Below are positions 11,476-23,165 of a stretch of 64,000 nucleotides of DNA, in pieces. Below the pieces are notes generated by a model. The model was not told the origin of the DNA and did no database searches. It saw only the letters and a program-made list of their open reading frames with translations. Source of the stretch: Plantago ovata (lineage: Eukaryota; Streptophyta; Magnoliopsida; Lamiales; Plantaginaceae); assembly GCA_028274465.1 (NCBI GenBank), contig CM051457.1, positions 56,456,425-56,520,424 of the forward strand, read 5' to 3'. The first letter of the stretch is position 1, and every line of letters starts with the position of its first letter. A program made the position numbers and the translations under genes.

Positions 11476-11840
11476 ATTTCCCGTATCAGTAAATTCTTTT
11501 TGCAATTTGAGACATCCTTTGGTAAAATCTGAGAGATGAGATTTTGCTCTTTCTCTGAATTCCTGTTTCAGAAAATTCCTTTGATACTTGAATACCTGTT
11601 TCAGTATCTTTTTGATTGTCTAAGTACCCGTCTCAGCAATCCTTAGATTCTTTCACTTACTGAGTTCCTGTCTCAGCAAGTGATCAAGTTTCCTAACAAA
11701 TACCTGTTTTGAAGGAATTACTTGTTGAATGCCTGTTTCAGCAATCATGTTGTGACTTATCATTTCTTAGAAGAAATCAGTGACTTGGTCTTTTGGACAT
11801 GAATACTTTGGCTTGCTGAATACCTGTTTCAGCATTCTGC
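11476..11840 (-). repeat. Cluster of CCTGTTTCAGCAAT-type short repeats
   Basis: About seven degenerate copies of GAATACCTGTTTCAGCAAT occur in 365 bp, for example near 11560, 11594, 11625, 11663, 11728 and 11818. The cluster starts just downstream of the pol stop codon. Sireviruses are known for repeated conserved motifs in noncoding regions, so this fits the assignment. The same cluster is in the other units. Confidence 0.65.
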
Positions 11841-11852
11841 CAAGTGTATTAT

Positions 11853-14013
11853 TTATTGAGGTAGTTCAATCAATCCAAGGTTATACCTTAACATTGCGAA
11901 CCTATTGTCCGGTAGGGGCTTGGTAAAGATGTCAGCAAGCTGATCTTCAGTACCTACTTTCACAACCTCAATATCACCTTTTTCCACATGATCTCTAATG
12001 AAATGATGTCTAATATCAATGTGCTTGGTCCTAGAGTGAAACTTAGGATTTTGCGTAATTGCAATAGCACTTGTATTATCACAAAAGATTGGTGTTTTCT
12101 TTGCAGAAATACCATAATCTCTTAATTGTTGCTGAATCCATAGGATTTGAGCTGTGCAACAACCAGCTGCAATGTATTCAGATTCTGTAGATGAATTGGC
12201 GACACACGTTTGCTTCTTGCTGAACCATGATATTAATCTAGTACCCAAAAACTGACAAGTTCCAGAGGTACTTTTTCTATCAAGAGTTGATCCACCATGA
12301 TCAGCATCAGAATAGCCAACCAATTCAAGTCCAGAATCTTTTGGATACCATAATCCAACATTGACTGTACCTTTAACATATTTCAGTATTTTAATTGCCT
12401 TTTTGTAGTGTGATTCTTTTGGATCCGATTGGAATCTTGCACACACACAAACAACATACTGAATGTCAGGTCTACTTGCTGTTAAATACAACAAGGAACC
12501 AATGAGCTTCCTATACTTGTGTTCTTCAACACTTTTGTCCTCTTTAGTATAGCCCAATTTGGTACCAACACTCATAGGGATCTTTTTCAGGTTTTTCATC
12601 CTCTTTGATCCTAAACTTTATGAGCATTTCTTTCGCATACTTTGCTTGATTTATGAATATTCCATCTTTGAGTTGTTTGACTTGCAACCCTAGGAAATAA
12701 TTCAATTTTCCCATCATACTCATTTCAAACTTATTTGTCATGAGTTTGGCAAAATCCTCACAAAGTTGCTTGTCCTTAGATCCAAAAATTATGTCATCCA
12801 CATAAATTTGGACTAAGATTAATTTACCATCATGGTTCATGGTAAAAAGAGTTTTGTCAACTTCACCTTTCTTGAAACCATTTTCCAGCAAGAACTTAGC
12901 TAAGGTATCATACCATGCTCTTGGTGCTTGCTTTAGACCATATACAGCTTTCTGAAGCTTATATACCATCTTGGTTTCTGAGGGAAGTTCAAAGCCGGGG
13001 GGTTGTTCTAGGTAGACTTCTTCAGCAAGTTCACCGTTTAAGAATGCACTCTTAACATCCATTTGGTAAACAATGAAGTCATTGTGAGCAGCAAAGGCCA
13101 AGAAAAGCCTAATAGCATCCAATCTTGCAACTGGAGCATAAGACTCATCATAGTCCAATCCTTCAGTCTGACAGTAACCTTGAGCAACTAAGCGTGCTTT
13201 GTTTCTTGTTACTTCACCAGACTCGCTCAACTTGTTTCTGAACACCCACTTTGTACGAATAGCTTTCTTATTTTCAGCAAGTGGCACAAGTTTCCAGACT
13301 TTGTTTCTTTCAAATTGATCCAATTCTTCTTGCATTGCCTTTATCCATTCAGAATGCTTCAAAGCTTCTTTTATGGTTTTAGGTTCAATTTCTGAAACAA
13401 AGCAAGAGAATAAAGATTCTACTTCCACGACAGTTGCTTCTTCAGCAAGTCCTTGAGTAGCTTTGGATCTAGTCACTTGGCGTTTATTAATATCGCCAAT
13501 CATATCCGTAGAGGGATGATCTCTAATCCATTTATTAACAGGTTTCCTGTTTGTTGGATCAGGATATGTTTGCTCATCAGCATGTGACTCTTCAGTATGT
13601 ACTTGTTCAGTACTACTGGGAATTTGTGTCTCTGCTGAGATTTGATCGTCAGCAACTGCTTGTTCAGCATTGCTGGGTTGAGATATTTCATCAGCAGGCG
13701 CTGGAGATTGCGTAATTTCAGCAACTTCCGGAGCAACCGCATCTTTTGCTGGAAATTCCTTGTCGTGAACTATATTCATCTTGTCATGACTCGGGGGAGG
13801 AGAATCATTGTCAGAATCATCATTTAGTTCAATTGACTTGAATTGCCTAGCATCAGATTCAGTTCTTTGCTCATGTATGATTAGCTTTTTCATACATTCT
13901 GATATTTCTTCTTCAGCAGGCACACCTTGCGTCTTTTCGTAGAATACAACATGCACAGATTCTTCAATCTTTTGTGCCTTTTTGTTGCCTTTTACTATGC
14001 AAAGAGTAGCCAA
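11853..14013 (-). pseudogene. Unit 1 reverse transcriptase / RNase H, frameshifted
   Basis: The region encodes a Sirevirus-type RT-RNase H. Seen in order: [55 protein letters not shown], catalytic [28 protein letters not shown], then RNase H with [21 protein letters not shown] and the tail [10 protein letters not shown]. The N-terminal 200 residues are an acidic linker. One extra T near 12585 splits the frame into 12544-14013 and 11853-12599; unit 2 shows the uninterrupted version. The beginning ([11 protein letters not shown]) is integrase tail, separated from the integrase frame by a frame change shared by all units. Confidence 0.9.
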
Positions 14014-15229
14014 GAAATATCGCTTCGTCTGCCTTTGGTTGAAATGTTCTTAGGTGTTCTCTACCATTGTTAAGAACGAAACACTTGCAACCAAATACTC
14101 TTAGATGAGTGATGTTAGGAGGTCTTCCAACAAACAATTCATAAGGAGTTTTGTTGTATTCCTTAGTAATCAAACATCTATTCTGAGTATAGCAGGCGGT
14201 ATTAATCGCTTCTACCCAGTAAGCCTCACTTATCTCAGTGTCAGCAAGCATTGTTCTTGCGGCTTCCTTCAGGGTACGATTCTTCCGTTCAGCAACACCA
14301 TTTTGCTGTGGTGTCCTTACTGAGGATAACTGATGTTGAATACCTTTGGAGGTACAATATTCAGTTATGTACTGGTTTACAAACTCAGTACCATGGTCTG
14401 TCCTTATGACTCTTACCTTGTCATTTTTCATGACTTCAAGCTTATTCAGCAAGTTAGGTATTTCAGTCTTGGTTTCAGATTTGTGCTTGATGAATACTAC
14501 CCAAGTGAATCTTGAATAGTCATCTACCACGACTAGACCATACTTCTTACCAGCATAGCTTGTTGAAGAATATTCAAACAAGTCCATGTGCAAGAGTTGT
14601 AAAGGTTTTGTAGTTGACGGTACTGCCTTGTTCTTGAAAGAAGATTTGGTTTGCTTTCCTTGCTGACATGCATTGCAAACACCATCCTTCTTAAAAGTAA
14701 CCCTAGGTAATCCAACTACAAGTGCCTTTTTAGACAGCTTATTCAGCGTCTTGAAGTTTAGATGACTTGTTCGTTTATGCCATAACCATGCTTTTTCAGC
14801 AAGGCAATCATGATCTGAGACCAGGCATTTTTCAATGTTTGCTGAAGACCAATCAACGGTGTACAATCCTCCTGATCTTCTTGCAATCATTATAACCTTT
14901 TTAGTCTCAAAATCTACAAGTTTACATTCATCACTTTTAATTTCGATGAAGTATCCTTTGTCAGCAAATTGACTCATGCTGAAAAGGTTAAACTTAAGAT
15001 TTTTGACATAAAGAACTCCGGAAATGGTTATACATCCCAACTTCACATCACCATAGCCTTTTGTAGATCCGGAGCCTCCACCAGCAAACCTTATTGTTGG
15101 ACCTTTAGACCACCGTCTATAGTTTATAAGGTTATTCTTGTTGCCCGTCATGTGCTTTCCACAACCACTATCAAAGTGCCAGATTGCATCGTTTGTCTCC
15201 GTGGATGCAGTCTGCACAATCAAGAGCAA
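13964..15229 (-). CDS. Unit 1 protease / GAG-pre-integrase / integrase frame
   Basis: The 421-residue frame starts in the protease with [12 protein letters not shown] (active-site DSG), followed by the GAG-pre-integrase zinc region (WHKRTSHLN ... CNACQQGKQ) and the integrase core. The catalytic triad is visible as [16 protein letters not shown] and [12 protein letters not shown]. It ends at FLGYSLHSK plus a few out-of-frame residues, because one base is gained or lost in an A run near 14010; the rest of integrase continues in the next frame. There is no real start codon: upstream in this frame is a stop at 15239-15241, so expression needs gag-pol fusion. See the 53-nt intron-like segment just upstream. 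Confidence 0.85.
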   Translation of the reverse strand: MLLIVQTASTETNDAIWHFDSGCGKHMTGNKNNLINYRRWSKGPTIRFAGGGSGSTKGYGDVKLGCITISGVLYVKNLKFNLFSMSQFADKGYFIEIKSDECKLVDFETKKVIMIARRSGGLYTVDWSSANIEKCLVSDHDCLAEKAWLWHKRTSHLNFKTLNKLSKKALVVGLPRVTFKKDGVCNACQQGKQTKSSFKNKAVPSTTKPLQLLHMDLFEYSSTSYAGKKYGLVVVDDYSRFTWVVFIKHKSETKTEIPNLLNKLEVMKNDKVRVIRTDHGTEFVNQYITEYCTSKGIQHQLSSVRTPQQNGVAERKNRTLKEAARTMLADTEISEAYWVEAINTACYTQNRCLITKEYNKTPYELFVGRPPNITHLRVFGCKCFVLNNGREHLRTFQPKADEAIFLGYSLHSKRQQKGTKD

Positions 15230-15577
15230 ACAAGTTAATTATCCATTGATGGATGTCCATTAACATGTTCAAGAATGCGTCCAGTGGAAACCCAAGTCTG
15301 AAGTTTTTCAACTTTGACTTGTTTTCTACTTGCTGAGGAACTAGGAGGTTTTGAGCTAAAAGACTTTTGACTCGTGCTGGTCAAATCCACTTTCTGATGT
15401 GGTGTCTTGCTCTGTTGACCTTTTTGCTGAACATACTTTTCAGTAAGTTCTTTTCTAGCAAGGTTCCTTCTAGTCCTAGCATTGGGAGTCTTTTCAGAAC
15501 TCTTAGGCTTGGTTTTTCTTCATCTCTTTGAAGTATCTTTGCTGACTTTGCTTATACTCATGAAAGAGTTGACTTTG
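15230..15577 (-). pseudogene. End of gag / gag-protease linker (unit 1)
   Basis: Two frames make up this Lys/Ser/Gln-rich linker: one ending KEMKKNQA at a stop near 15503, and a second from KPKSSEKTPN to GRILEHVNGHPSMDN ending in TAA near 15247. An A run marks the frame change. No zinc knuckle is present, so the unit starts after it. The 53 bp before the protease frame begin GTTAATGG and end TTGATTGTGCAG; removal would join ...GRILEH to TASTETND in frame. The same sequence recurs before 20885 and 26540. Confidence 0.55.
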
Positions 15578-16601
15578 CTTGCTGGCTTGTGCTGACAACA
15601 TTTGCAGTTGTTGTCTTCTTGGTTTTCTTACCAGCAATCTTAGGTACATTCTGCTTGTAGAAAGACCTTCCCACATTGCACACAAATTTCTTGATTGGCA
15701 ATGGGTTTCTTAGCTGAATCCTGAAGTGTTCAAGGATATAGCATATCTTGATTCCATACATAACTGGAAAGGAAGGTGAGACCTTGTTGTCTTCTACCTT
15801 TACCTTAAACTTAGTAATACAATCAACAAGCCTGTTGAAAATGTACTTAGCCCAGTTAAGTTCCGATTTATTCTCATGGATATGCATCAGCAATGGCCAT
15901 CTTCTCAGGCCTACTTGGTCAATTCCTCCGACTTGGGAGTCAAGAACTTTAATCAGTAGCAGCGCTACTAGACCAAGTGAAGGACAGAGATGCTTTCTCT
16001 TAACGTGCTTTGTCCAAGTCACGGGAGCTATCTCGCCTTTCTTCATTTTTGCATTTCTGACGTCACTGTAGAAAGCTTCAATTTCTTCGTCAGTGGCAGT
16101 GACGTCGTCTTCAGTTCCATTGGTTGGAATCTGAAAAATCTCCGCTAAATCAGTCCATTTCAGGACGATTTGCGTGTTCTGAACATAAGTAAGGAGCACT
16201 TTTTCAGTGACTCCATTACTGTCTGTAAGGGACTGGATTTCTGCATTATTGTAGAACTCCATAGTATCAATCATGCTCACTTGCTTAGTGCGAGCAGAGA
16301 TAAAGTTCATGAGGCCTTGCTGCTTGATGAACTCAAGCGCCTCTTCATTCTGGTCATCAAGTTCTTGTTCATAAAAGTACCGAATGTACTTTTCTTTTGC
16401 AAATCCTCCCCATTGCATCAACATCTCACACTTTGCAGTGTCAAGATATGACGGAGGCATAGGTTTTTCAGTGATTCGGTCGTTTTTCAACACAACTTTC
16501 GCTGTGTTTTGGGTCAGAGAAGTCACCGGAGCAATGCCTGTTTCAGCACTGTCAACTTTTGACGATTTTGAGGACTTAGATGACTGTCTCTTGGGAGCCA
16601 T
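15558..16601 (-). CDS. Unit 2 truncated env-like ORF (N-terminal domain)
   Basis: The 347-residue ORF starts at a true ATG, with a TATA-like box about 130 bp upstream, and runs MAPKRQSSKSSKSSK (basic, Ser-rich) into a globular domain with MQWGGFAKEKYIRYFYEQE, KKGEIAPVTWTKHVKRKHL and GLRRWPLLMHIHENKSE. After about residue 340 it crosses the repeat joint and ends AKSTLS in gag-end sequence, so the acidic, coiled-coil and C-terminal parts are missing. Function unknown; the family link to plant transposon proteins is a guess. Compared with unit 1 it keeps the frame throughout. Confidence 0.7.
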   Translation of the reverse strand: MAPKRQSSKSSKSSKVDSAETGIAPVTSLTQNTAKVVLKNDRITEKPMPPSYLDTAKCEMLMQWGGFAKEKYIRYFYEQELDDQNEEALEFIKQQGLMNFISARTKQVSMIDTMEFYNNAEIQSLTDSNGVTEKVLLTYVQNTQIVLKWTDLAEIFQIPTNGTEDDVTATDEEIEAFYSDVRNAKMKKGEIAPVTWTKHVKRKHLCPSLGLVALLLIKVLDSQVGGIDQVGLRRWPLLMHIHENKSELNWAKYIFNRLVDCITKFKVKVEDNKVSPSFPVMYGIKICYILEHFRIQLRNPLPIKKFVCNVGRSFYKQNVPKIAGKKTKKTTTANVVSTSQQAKSTLS

Positions 16602-17509
16602 TTCTTTATATAGAGCAAGAAATTGTACGAAAAAGATAGTTTGCTTTTTGATCGGAGGTACAGTAGTTTCAGGCTAGAAATTGTAGAGAAAGGAAATGTG
16701 AGTTAAAGAATTTTGTCATTTCTCTAACTCCTTCTTTATATAGTGTCTCTGGTGTGTGAGAAACTCAATCGATTTGAGTTCTCAGCAAGGGTAAAATAGA
16801 GAAACACTGGAGATAGTGGAGCCTTTGCATTGAATGCGTAGTGGCCCACTAACTAAAACCGTCAGAGCACTCTCTCTCTTTGTTTTGTCAGCCGTTAGAT
16901 TAGTAACTCCTTTTAATCAATGGCCACGATTGAATTTCATGTCATGATTTATTGCGAGTTTATCTGTGCCAGCTTAACGTCACAAATTGATTTTACCGAG
17001 TAATAAGGGATAGATTGCTTGCTGAAATAGACAAGAATCTTTTCAGCGAGATTGAATTAACAATCTAGCTTCTTGCTGAGAGTTCCCCCTTACTTTGATA
17101 TCTCATAATTTCTAAGTTTAAAAGATATTTTTGATTTCCCGTATCAGTAAATTCTTTTTGCAATTTGAGACATCCTTTGGTAAAATCTGAGAGATGAGAT
17201 TTTGCTCTTTCTCTGAATTCCTGTTTCAGAAAATTCCTTTGATACTTGAATACCTGTTTCAGTATCTTTTTGATTGTCTAAGTACCCGTCTCAGCAATCC
17301 TTAGATTCTTTCACTTACTGAGTTCCTGTCTCAGCAAGTGATCAAGTTTCCTAACAAATACTGTTTTGAAGGAATTACTTGTTGAATGCCTGTTTCAGCA
17401 ATCATGTTGTGACTTATCATTTCTTAGAAGAAATCAGTGACTTGGTCTTTTGGACATGAATACTTTGGCTTGCTGAATACCTGTTTCAGCATTCTGCCAA
17501 GTGTATTAT

Positions 17510-19669
17510 TTATTGAGGTAGTTCAATCAATCCAAGGTTATACCTTAACATTGCGAACCTATTGTCCGGTAGGGGCTTGGTAAAGATGTCAGCAAGCTGA
17601 TCTTCAGTACCTACTTTCACAACCTCAATATCACCTTTTTCCACATGATCTCTAATGAAATGATGTCTAATATCAATGTGCTTGGTCCTAGAGTGAAACT
17701 TAGGATTTTGCGTAATTGCAATAGCACTTGTATTATCACAAAAGATTGGTGTTTTCTTTGCAGAAATACCATAATCTCTTAATTGTTGCTGAATCCATAG
17801 GATTTGAGCTGTGCAACAACCAGCTGCAATGTATTCAGATTCTGTAGATGAATTGGCGACACACGTTTGCTTCTTGCTGAACCATGATATTAATCTAGTA
17901 CCCAAAAACTGACAAGTTCCAGAGGTACTTTTTCTATCAAGAGTTGATCCACCATGATCAGCATCAGAATAGCCAACCAATTCAAGTCCAGAATCTTTTG
18001 GATACCATAATCCAACATTGACTGTACCTTTAACATATTTCAGTATTTTAATTGCCTTTTTGTAGTGTGATTCTTTTGGATCCGATTGGAATCTTGCACA
18101 CACACAAACAACATACTGAATGTCAGGTCTACTTGCTGTTAAATACAACAAGGAACCAATGAGCTTCCTATACTTGTGTTCTTCAACACTTTTGTCCTCT
18201 TTAGTATAGCCCAATTTGGTACCAACACTCATAGGGATCTTTTCAGGTTTTTCATCCTCTTTGATCCTAAACTTTATGAGCATTTCTTTCGCATACTTTG
18301 CTTGATTTATGAATATTCCATCTTTGAGTTGTTTGACTTGCAACCCTAGGAAATAATTCAATTTTCCCATCATACTCATTTCAAACTTATTTGTCATGAG
18401 TTTGGCAAAATCCTCACAAAGTTGCTTGTCCTTAGATCCAAAAATTATGTCATCCACATAAATTTGGACTAAGATTAATTTACCATCATGGTTCATGGTA
18501 AAAAGAGTTTTGTCAACTTCACCTTTCTTGAAACCATTTTCCAGCAAGAACTTAGCTAAGGTATCATACCATGCTCTTGGTGCTTGCTTTAGACCATATA
18601 CAGCTTTCTGAAGCTTATATACCATCTTGGTTTCTGAGGGAAGTTCAAAGCCGGGGGGTTGTTCTAGGTAGACTTCTTCAGCAAGTTCACCGTTTAAGAA
18701 TGCACTCTTAACATCCATTTGGTAAACAATGAAGTCATTGTGAGCAGCAAAGGCCAAGAAAAGCCTAATAGCATCCAATCTTGCAACTGGAGCGTAAGAC
18801 TCATCATAGTCCAATCCTTCAGTCTGACAGTAACCTTGAGCAACTAAGCGTGCTTTGTTTCTTGTTACTTCACCAGACTCGCTCAGCTTGTTTCTGAACA
18901 CCCACTTTGTACGAATAGCTTTCTTATTTTCAGCAAGTGGCACAAGTTTCCAGACTTTGTTTCTTTCAAATTGATCCAATTCTTCTTGCATTGCCTTTAT
19001 CCATTCAGAATGCTTCAAAGCTTCTTTTATGGTTTTAGGTTCAATTTCTGAAACAAAGCAAGAGAATAAAGATTCTACTTCCACGACAGTTGCTTCTTCA
19101 GCAAGTCCTTGAGTAGCTTTGGATCTAGTCACTTGGCGTTTATTAATATCGCCAATCATATCCGTAGAGGGATGATCTCTAATCCATTTATTAACAGGTT
19201 TCCTGTTTGTTGGATCAGGATATGTTTGCTCATCAGCATGTGACTCTTCAGTATGTACTTGTTCAGTACTACTGGGAATTTGTGTCTCTGCTGAGATTTG
19301 ATCGTCAGCAACTGCTTGTTCAGCATTGCTGGGTTGAGATATTTCATCAGCAGGCGCTGGAGATTGCGTAATTTCAGCAACTTCCGGAGCAACCGCATCT
19401 TTTGCTGGAAATTCCTTGTCGTGAACTATATTCATCTTGTCATGACTCGGGGGAGGAGAATCATTGTCAGAATCATCATTTAGTTCAATTGACTTGAATT
19501 GCCTAGCATCAGATTCAGTTCTTTGCTCATGTATGATTAGCTTTTTCATACATTCTGATATTTCTTCTTCAGCAGGCACACCTTGCGTCTTTTCGTAGAA
19601 TACAACATGCACAGATTCTTCAATCTTTTGTGCCTTTTTGTTGCCTTTTACTATGCAAAGAGTAGCCAA
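17510..19669 (-). CDS. Unit 2 reverse transcriptase / RNase H, intact frame
   Basis: The 719-residue open frame contains the integrase tail, an acidic Pro/Gln-rich linker, RT ([11 protein letters not shown] at about 270, YVDDIIFGS at about 415) and RNase H ([31 protein letters not shown]) to a natural stop. It is the best-preserved pol copy here. It still lacks a proper start: its first residues are read-through of integrase, and the frame change from the 19620-20885 frame remains. Whether it is expressed is unknown, since the unit has no LTR promoter. Confidence 0.9.
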   Translation of the reverse strand: MATLCIVKGNKKAQKIEESVHVVFYEKTQGVPAEEEISECMKKLIIHEQRTESDARQFKSIELNDDSDNDSPPPSHDKMNIVHDKEFPAKDAVAPEVAEITQSPAPADEISQPSNAEQAVADDQISAETQIPSSTEQVHTEESHADEQTYPDPTNRKPVNKWIRDHPSTDMIGDINKRQVTRSKATQGLAEEATVVEVESLFSCFVSEIEPKTIKEALKHSEWIKAMQEELDQFERNKVWKLVPLAENKKAIRTKWVFRNKLSESGEVTRNKARLVAQGYCQTEGLDYDESYAPVARLDAIRLFLAFAAHNDFIVYQMDVKSAFLNGELAEEVYLEQPPGFELPSETKMVYKLQKAVYGLKQAPRAWYDTLAKFLLENGFKKGEVDKTLFTMNHDGKLILVQIYVDDIIFGSKDKQLCEDFAKLMTNKFEMSMMGKLNYFLGLQVKQLKDGIFINQAKYAKEMLIKFRIKEDEKPEKIPMSVGTKLGYTKEDKSVEEHKYRKLIGSLLYLTASRPDIQYVVCVCARFQSDPKESHYKKAIKILKYVKGTVNVGLWYPKDSGLELVGYSDADHGGSTLDRKSTSGTCQFLGTRLISWFSKKQTCVANSSTESEYIAAGCCTAQILWIQQQLRDYGISAKKTPIFCDNTSAIAITQNPKFHSRTKHIDIRHHFIRDHVEKGDIEVVKVGTEDQLADIFTKPLPDNRFAMLRYNLGLIELPQ

Positions 19670-20885
19670 GAAATATCGCTTCGTCTGCCTTTGGTTGAAA
19701 TGTTCTTAGGTGTTCTCTACCATTGTTAAGAACGAAACACTTGCAACCAAATACTCTTAGATGAGTGATGTTAGGAGGTCTTCCAACAAACAATTCATAA
19801 GGAGTTTTGTTGTATTCCTTAGTAATCAAACATCTATTCTGAGTATAGCAGGCGGTATTAATCGCTTCTACCCAGTAAGCCTCACTTATCTCAGTGTCAG
19901 CAAGCATTGTTCTTGCGGCTTCCTTCAGGGTACGATTCTTCCGTTCAGCAACACCATTTTGCTGTGGTGTCCTTACTGAGGATAACTGATGTTGAATACC
20001 TTTGGAGGTACAATATTCAGTTATGTACTGGTTTACAAACTCAGTACCATGGTCTGTCCTTATGACTCTTACCTTGTCATTTTTCATGACTTCAAGCTTA
20101 TTCAGCAAGTTAGGTATTTCAGTCTTGGTTTCAGATTTGTGCTTGATGAATACTACCCAAGTGAATCTTGAATAGTCATCTACCACGACTAGACCATACT
20201 TCTTACCAGCATAGCTTGTTGAAGAAGATTCAAACAAGTCCATGTGCAAGAGTTGTAAAGGTTTTGTAGTTGACGGTACTGCCTTGTTCTTGAAAGAAGA
20301 TTTGGTTTGCTTTCCTTGCTGACATGCATTGCAAACACCATCCTTCTTAAAAGTAACCCTAGGTAATCCAACTACAAGTGCCTTTTTAGACAGCTTATTC
20401 AGCGTCTTGAAGTTTAGATGACTTGTTCGTTTATGCCATAACCATGCTTTTTCAGCAAGGCAATCATGATCTGAGACCAGGCATTTTTCAATGTTTGCTG
20501 AAGACCAATCAACGGTGTACAATCCTCCTGATCTTCTTGCAATCATTATAACCTTTTTAGTCTCAAAATCTACAAGTTTACATTCATCACTTTTAATTTC
20601 GATGAAGTATCCTTTGTCAGCAAATTGACTCATGCTGAAAAGGTTAAACTTAAGATTTTTGACATAAAGAACTCCAGAAATGGTTATACATCCCAACTTC
20701 ACATCACCATAGCCTTTTGTAGATCCGGAGCCTCCACCAGCAAACCTTATTGTTGGACCTTTAGACCACCGTCTATAGTTTATAAGGTTATTCTTGTTGC
20801 CCGTCATGTGCTTTCCACAACCACTATCAAAGTGCCAGATTGCATCGTTTGTCTCCGTGGATGCAGTCTGCACAATCAAGAGCAA
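19620..20885 (-). CDS. Unit 2 protease / integrase frame
   Basis: Nearly identical to the unit 1 frame: protease DSGCGKHM, zinc region CNACQQGKQ and the D, D, E integrase triad ([25 protein letters not shown]). One difference from unit 1 is S for Y after LHMDLFE. It ends with the same frame change into the RT frame, which overlaps it by 50 bp. Confidence 0.85.
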   Translation of the reverse strand: MLLIVQTASTETNDAIWHFDSGCGKHMTGNKNNLINYRRWSKGPTIRFAGGGSGSTKGYGDVKLGCITISGVLYVKNLKFNLFSMSQFADKGYFIEIKSDECKLVDFETKKVIMIARRSGGLYTVDWSSANIEKCLVSDHDCLAEKAWLWHKRTSHLNFKTLNKLSKKALVVGLPRVTFKKDGVCNACQQGKQTKSSFKNKAVPSTTKPLQLLHMDLFESSSTSYAGKKYGLVVVDDYSRFTWVVFIKHKSETKTEIPNLLNKLEVMKNDKVRVIRTDHGTEFVNQYITEYCTSKGIQHQLSSVRTPQQNGVAERKNRTLKEAARTMLADTEISEAYWVEAINTACYTQNRCLITKEYNKTPYELFVGRPPNITHLRVFGCKCFVLNNGREHLRTFQPKADEAIFLGYSLHSKRQQKGTKD

Positions 20886-21213
20886 ACAAGTTAATTATCC
20901 ATTGATGGATGTCCATTAACATGTTCAAGAATGCGTCCAGTGGAAACCCAAGTCTGAAGTTTTTCAACTTTGACTTGTTTTCTACTTGCTGAGGAACTAG
21001 GAGGTTTTGAGCTAAAAGACTTTTGACTCGTGCTGGTCAAATCCACTTTCTGATGTGGTGTCTTGCTCTGTTGACCTTTTTGCTGAACATACTTTTCAGT
21101 AAGTTCTTTTCTAGCAAGGTTCCTTCTAGTCCTAGCATTGGGAGTCTTTTCAGAACTCTTAGGCTTGGTTTTTCTTCATCTCTTTGAAGTATCTTTGCTG
21201 ACTTTGCTTATAC

Positions 21214-22257
21214 TCATGAAAGAGTTGACTTTGCTTGCTGGCTTGTGCTGACAACATTTGCAGTTGTTGTCTTCTTGGTTTTCTTACCAGCAATCTTAGG
21301 TACATTCTGCTTGTAGAAAGACCTTCCCACATTGCACACAGATTTCTTGATTGGCAATGGGTTTCTTAGCTGAATCCTGAAGTGTTCAAGGATATAGCAT
21401 ATCTTGATTCCATACATAACTGGAAAGGAAGGTGAGACCTTGTTGTCTTCTACCTTTACCTTAAACTTAGTAACACAATCAACAAGCCTGTTGAAAATGT
21501 ACTTAGCCCAGTTAAGTTCCGATTTATTCTCATGGATATGCATCAGCAATGGCCATCTTCTCAGGCCTACTTGGTCAATTCCTCCGACTTGGGAGTCAAG
21601 AACTTTAATCAGTAGCAGCGCTACTAGACCAAGTGAAGGACAGAGATGCTTTCTCTTAACGTGCTTTGTCCAAGTCACGGGAGCTATCTCGCCTTTCTTC
21701 ATTTTTGCATTTCTGACGTCACTGTAGAAAGCTTCAATTTCTTCGTCAGTGGCAGTGACGTCGTCTTCAGTTCCATTGGTTGGAATCTGAAAAATCTCCG
21801 CTAAATCAGTCCATTTCAGGACGATTTGCGTGTTCTGAACATAAGTAAGGATCACTTTTTCAGTGACTCCATTACTGTCTGTAAGGGACTGGATTTCTGC
21901 ATTATTGTAGAACTCCATAGTATCAATCATGCTCACTTGCTTAGTGCGAGCAGAGATAAAGTTCATGAGGCCTTGCTGCTTGATGAACTCAAGCGCCTCT
22001 TCATTCTGGTCATCAAGTTCTTGTTCATAAAAGTACCGAATGTACTTTTCTTTTGCAAATCCTCCCCATTGCATCAACATCTCACACTTTGCAGTGTCAA
22101 GATATGACGGAGGCATAGGTTTTTCAGTGATTCGGTCGTTTTTCAACACAACTTTCGCTGTGTTTTGGGTCAGAGAAGTCACCGGAGCAATGCCTGTTTC
22201 AGCACTGTCAACTTTTGACGATTTTGAGGACTTAGATGACTGTCTCTTGGGAGCCAT
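21214..22257 (-). CDS. Unit 3 truncated env-like ORF
   Basis: 347 residues, the same as unit 2 apart from a few substitutions (for example I for L in TEKVILTYVQ, and S for F in PIKKSVCN). It starts at the same ATG context after CTATATAAAGAA and ends in the same gag-end tail at the repeat joint. Confidence 0.7.
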   Translation of the reverse strand: MAPKRQSSKSSKSSKVDSAETGIAPVTSLTQNTAKVVLKNDRITEKPMPPSYLDTAKCEMLMQWGGFAKEKYIRYFYEQELDDQNEEALEFIKQQGLMNFISARTKQVSMIDTMEFYNNAEIQSLTDSNGVTEKVILTYVQNTQIVLKWTDLAEIFQIPTNGTEDDVTATDEEIEAFYSDVRNAKMKKGEIAPVTWTKHVKRKHLCPSLGLVALLLIKVLDSQVGGIDQVGLRRWPLLMHIHENKSELNWAKYIFNRLVDCVTKFKVKVEDNKVSPSFPVMYGIKICYILEHFRIQLRNPLPIKKSVCNVGRSFYKQNVPKIAGKKTKKTTTANVVSTSQQAKSTLS

Positions 22258-23165
22258 TTCTTTATATAGAGCAAGAAATTGTACGAAAAAGATAGTTTGC
22301 TTTTTGATCGGAGGTACAGTAGTTTCAGGCTAGAAATTGCAGAGAAAGGAAATGTGAGTTAAAGAATTTTGTCATTTCTCTAACTCCTTCTTTATATAGT
22401 GTCTCTGGTGTGTGAGAAACTCAATCGATTTGAGTTCTCAGCAAGGGTAAAACAGAGAAACACTGGAGATAGTGGAGCCTTTGCATTGAATGCGTAGTGG
22501 CCCACTAACTAAAACCGTCAGAGCACTCTCTCTCTTTGTTTTGTCAGCCGTTAGATTAGTAACTCCTTTTAATCAATGGCCACGATTGAATTTCATGTCA
22601 TGATTTATTGCGAGTTTATCTGTGCCAACTTAACGTCACAAATTGATTTTACCGAGTAATAAGGGATAGATTGCTTGCTAAAATAGACAAGAATCTTTTC
22701 AGCGAGATTGAATTAACAATCTAGCTTCTTGCTGAGAGTTCCCCCTTACTTTGATATCTCGTAATTCTAAGTTTAAAAGATATTTTTGATTTCCCGTATC
22801 AGTAAATTCTTTTTGCAATTTGAGACATCCTTTGGTAAAATCTGAGAGATGAGATTTTGCTCTTTCTCTGAATTCCTGTTTCAGAAAATTCCTTTGATAC
22901 TTGAATACCTGTTTCAGTATCTTTTTGATTGTCTAAGTACCCGTCTCAGCAATCCTTAGATTCTTTCACTTACTGAGTTCCTGTCTCAGCAAGTGATCAA
23001 GTTTCCTAACAAATACCTGTTTTGAAGGAATTACTTGTTGAATGCCTGTTTCAGCAATCATGTTGTGACTTATCATTTCTTAGAAGAAATCAGTGACTTG
23101 GTCTTTTGGACATGAATACTTTGGCTTGCTGAATACCTGTTTCAGCATTCTGCCAAGTGTATTAT

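Larger units (their letters stand above)
10944..11852 (-). other. Noncoding spacer between pol and env-like ORF (unit 1)
   Basis: The 909 bp spacer has no convincing ORF. It holds a TATA-like box at 11076-11085, a cluster of GAATACCTGTTTCAGCAAT-type repeats (11476-11840), a polypurine-like stretch at 11423-11444 (GGGGGAA on the minus strand), and at 11685-11701 a 17-bp copy of the LTR/PPT boundary found at 5386-5402. Equivalent spacers lie at 16602-17509, 22258-23165 and 27913-28821 with the same contents. It may act as the leader or promoter of the env-like ORF; that is inference. Confidence 0.7.
9922..15577 (-). repeat. Array unit 1
   Basis: It is the only unit still connected to the rest of the env-like ORF and the 3' LTR, so it is the original 3' end of the element. 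It has private lesions: two single-base deletions in the env-like N-terminus and an extra T near 12585 that breaks RT. It also carries the frame changes in the gag linker and at the integrase/RT junction that all units share. Confidence 0.85.
15578..21233 (-). repeat. Array unit 2
   Basis: Full-length unit of 5656 bp. It has the only uninterrupted RT/RNase H frame in the array and an intact truncated env-like ORF. Its left joint at 15578 fuses the env-like middle to gag-end sequence of unit 1. Confidence 0.85.
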
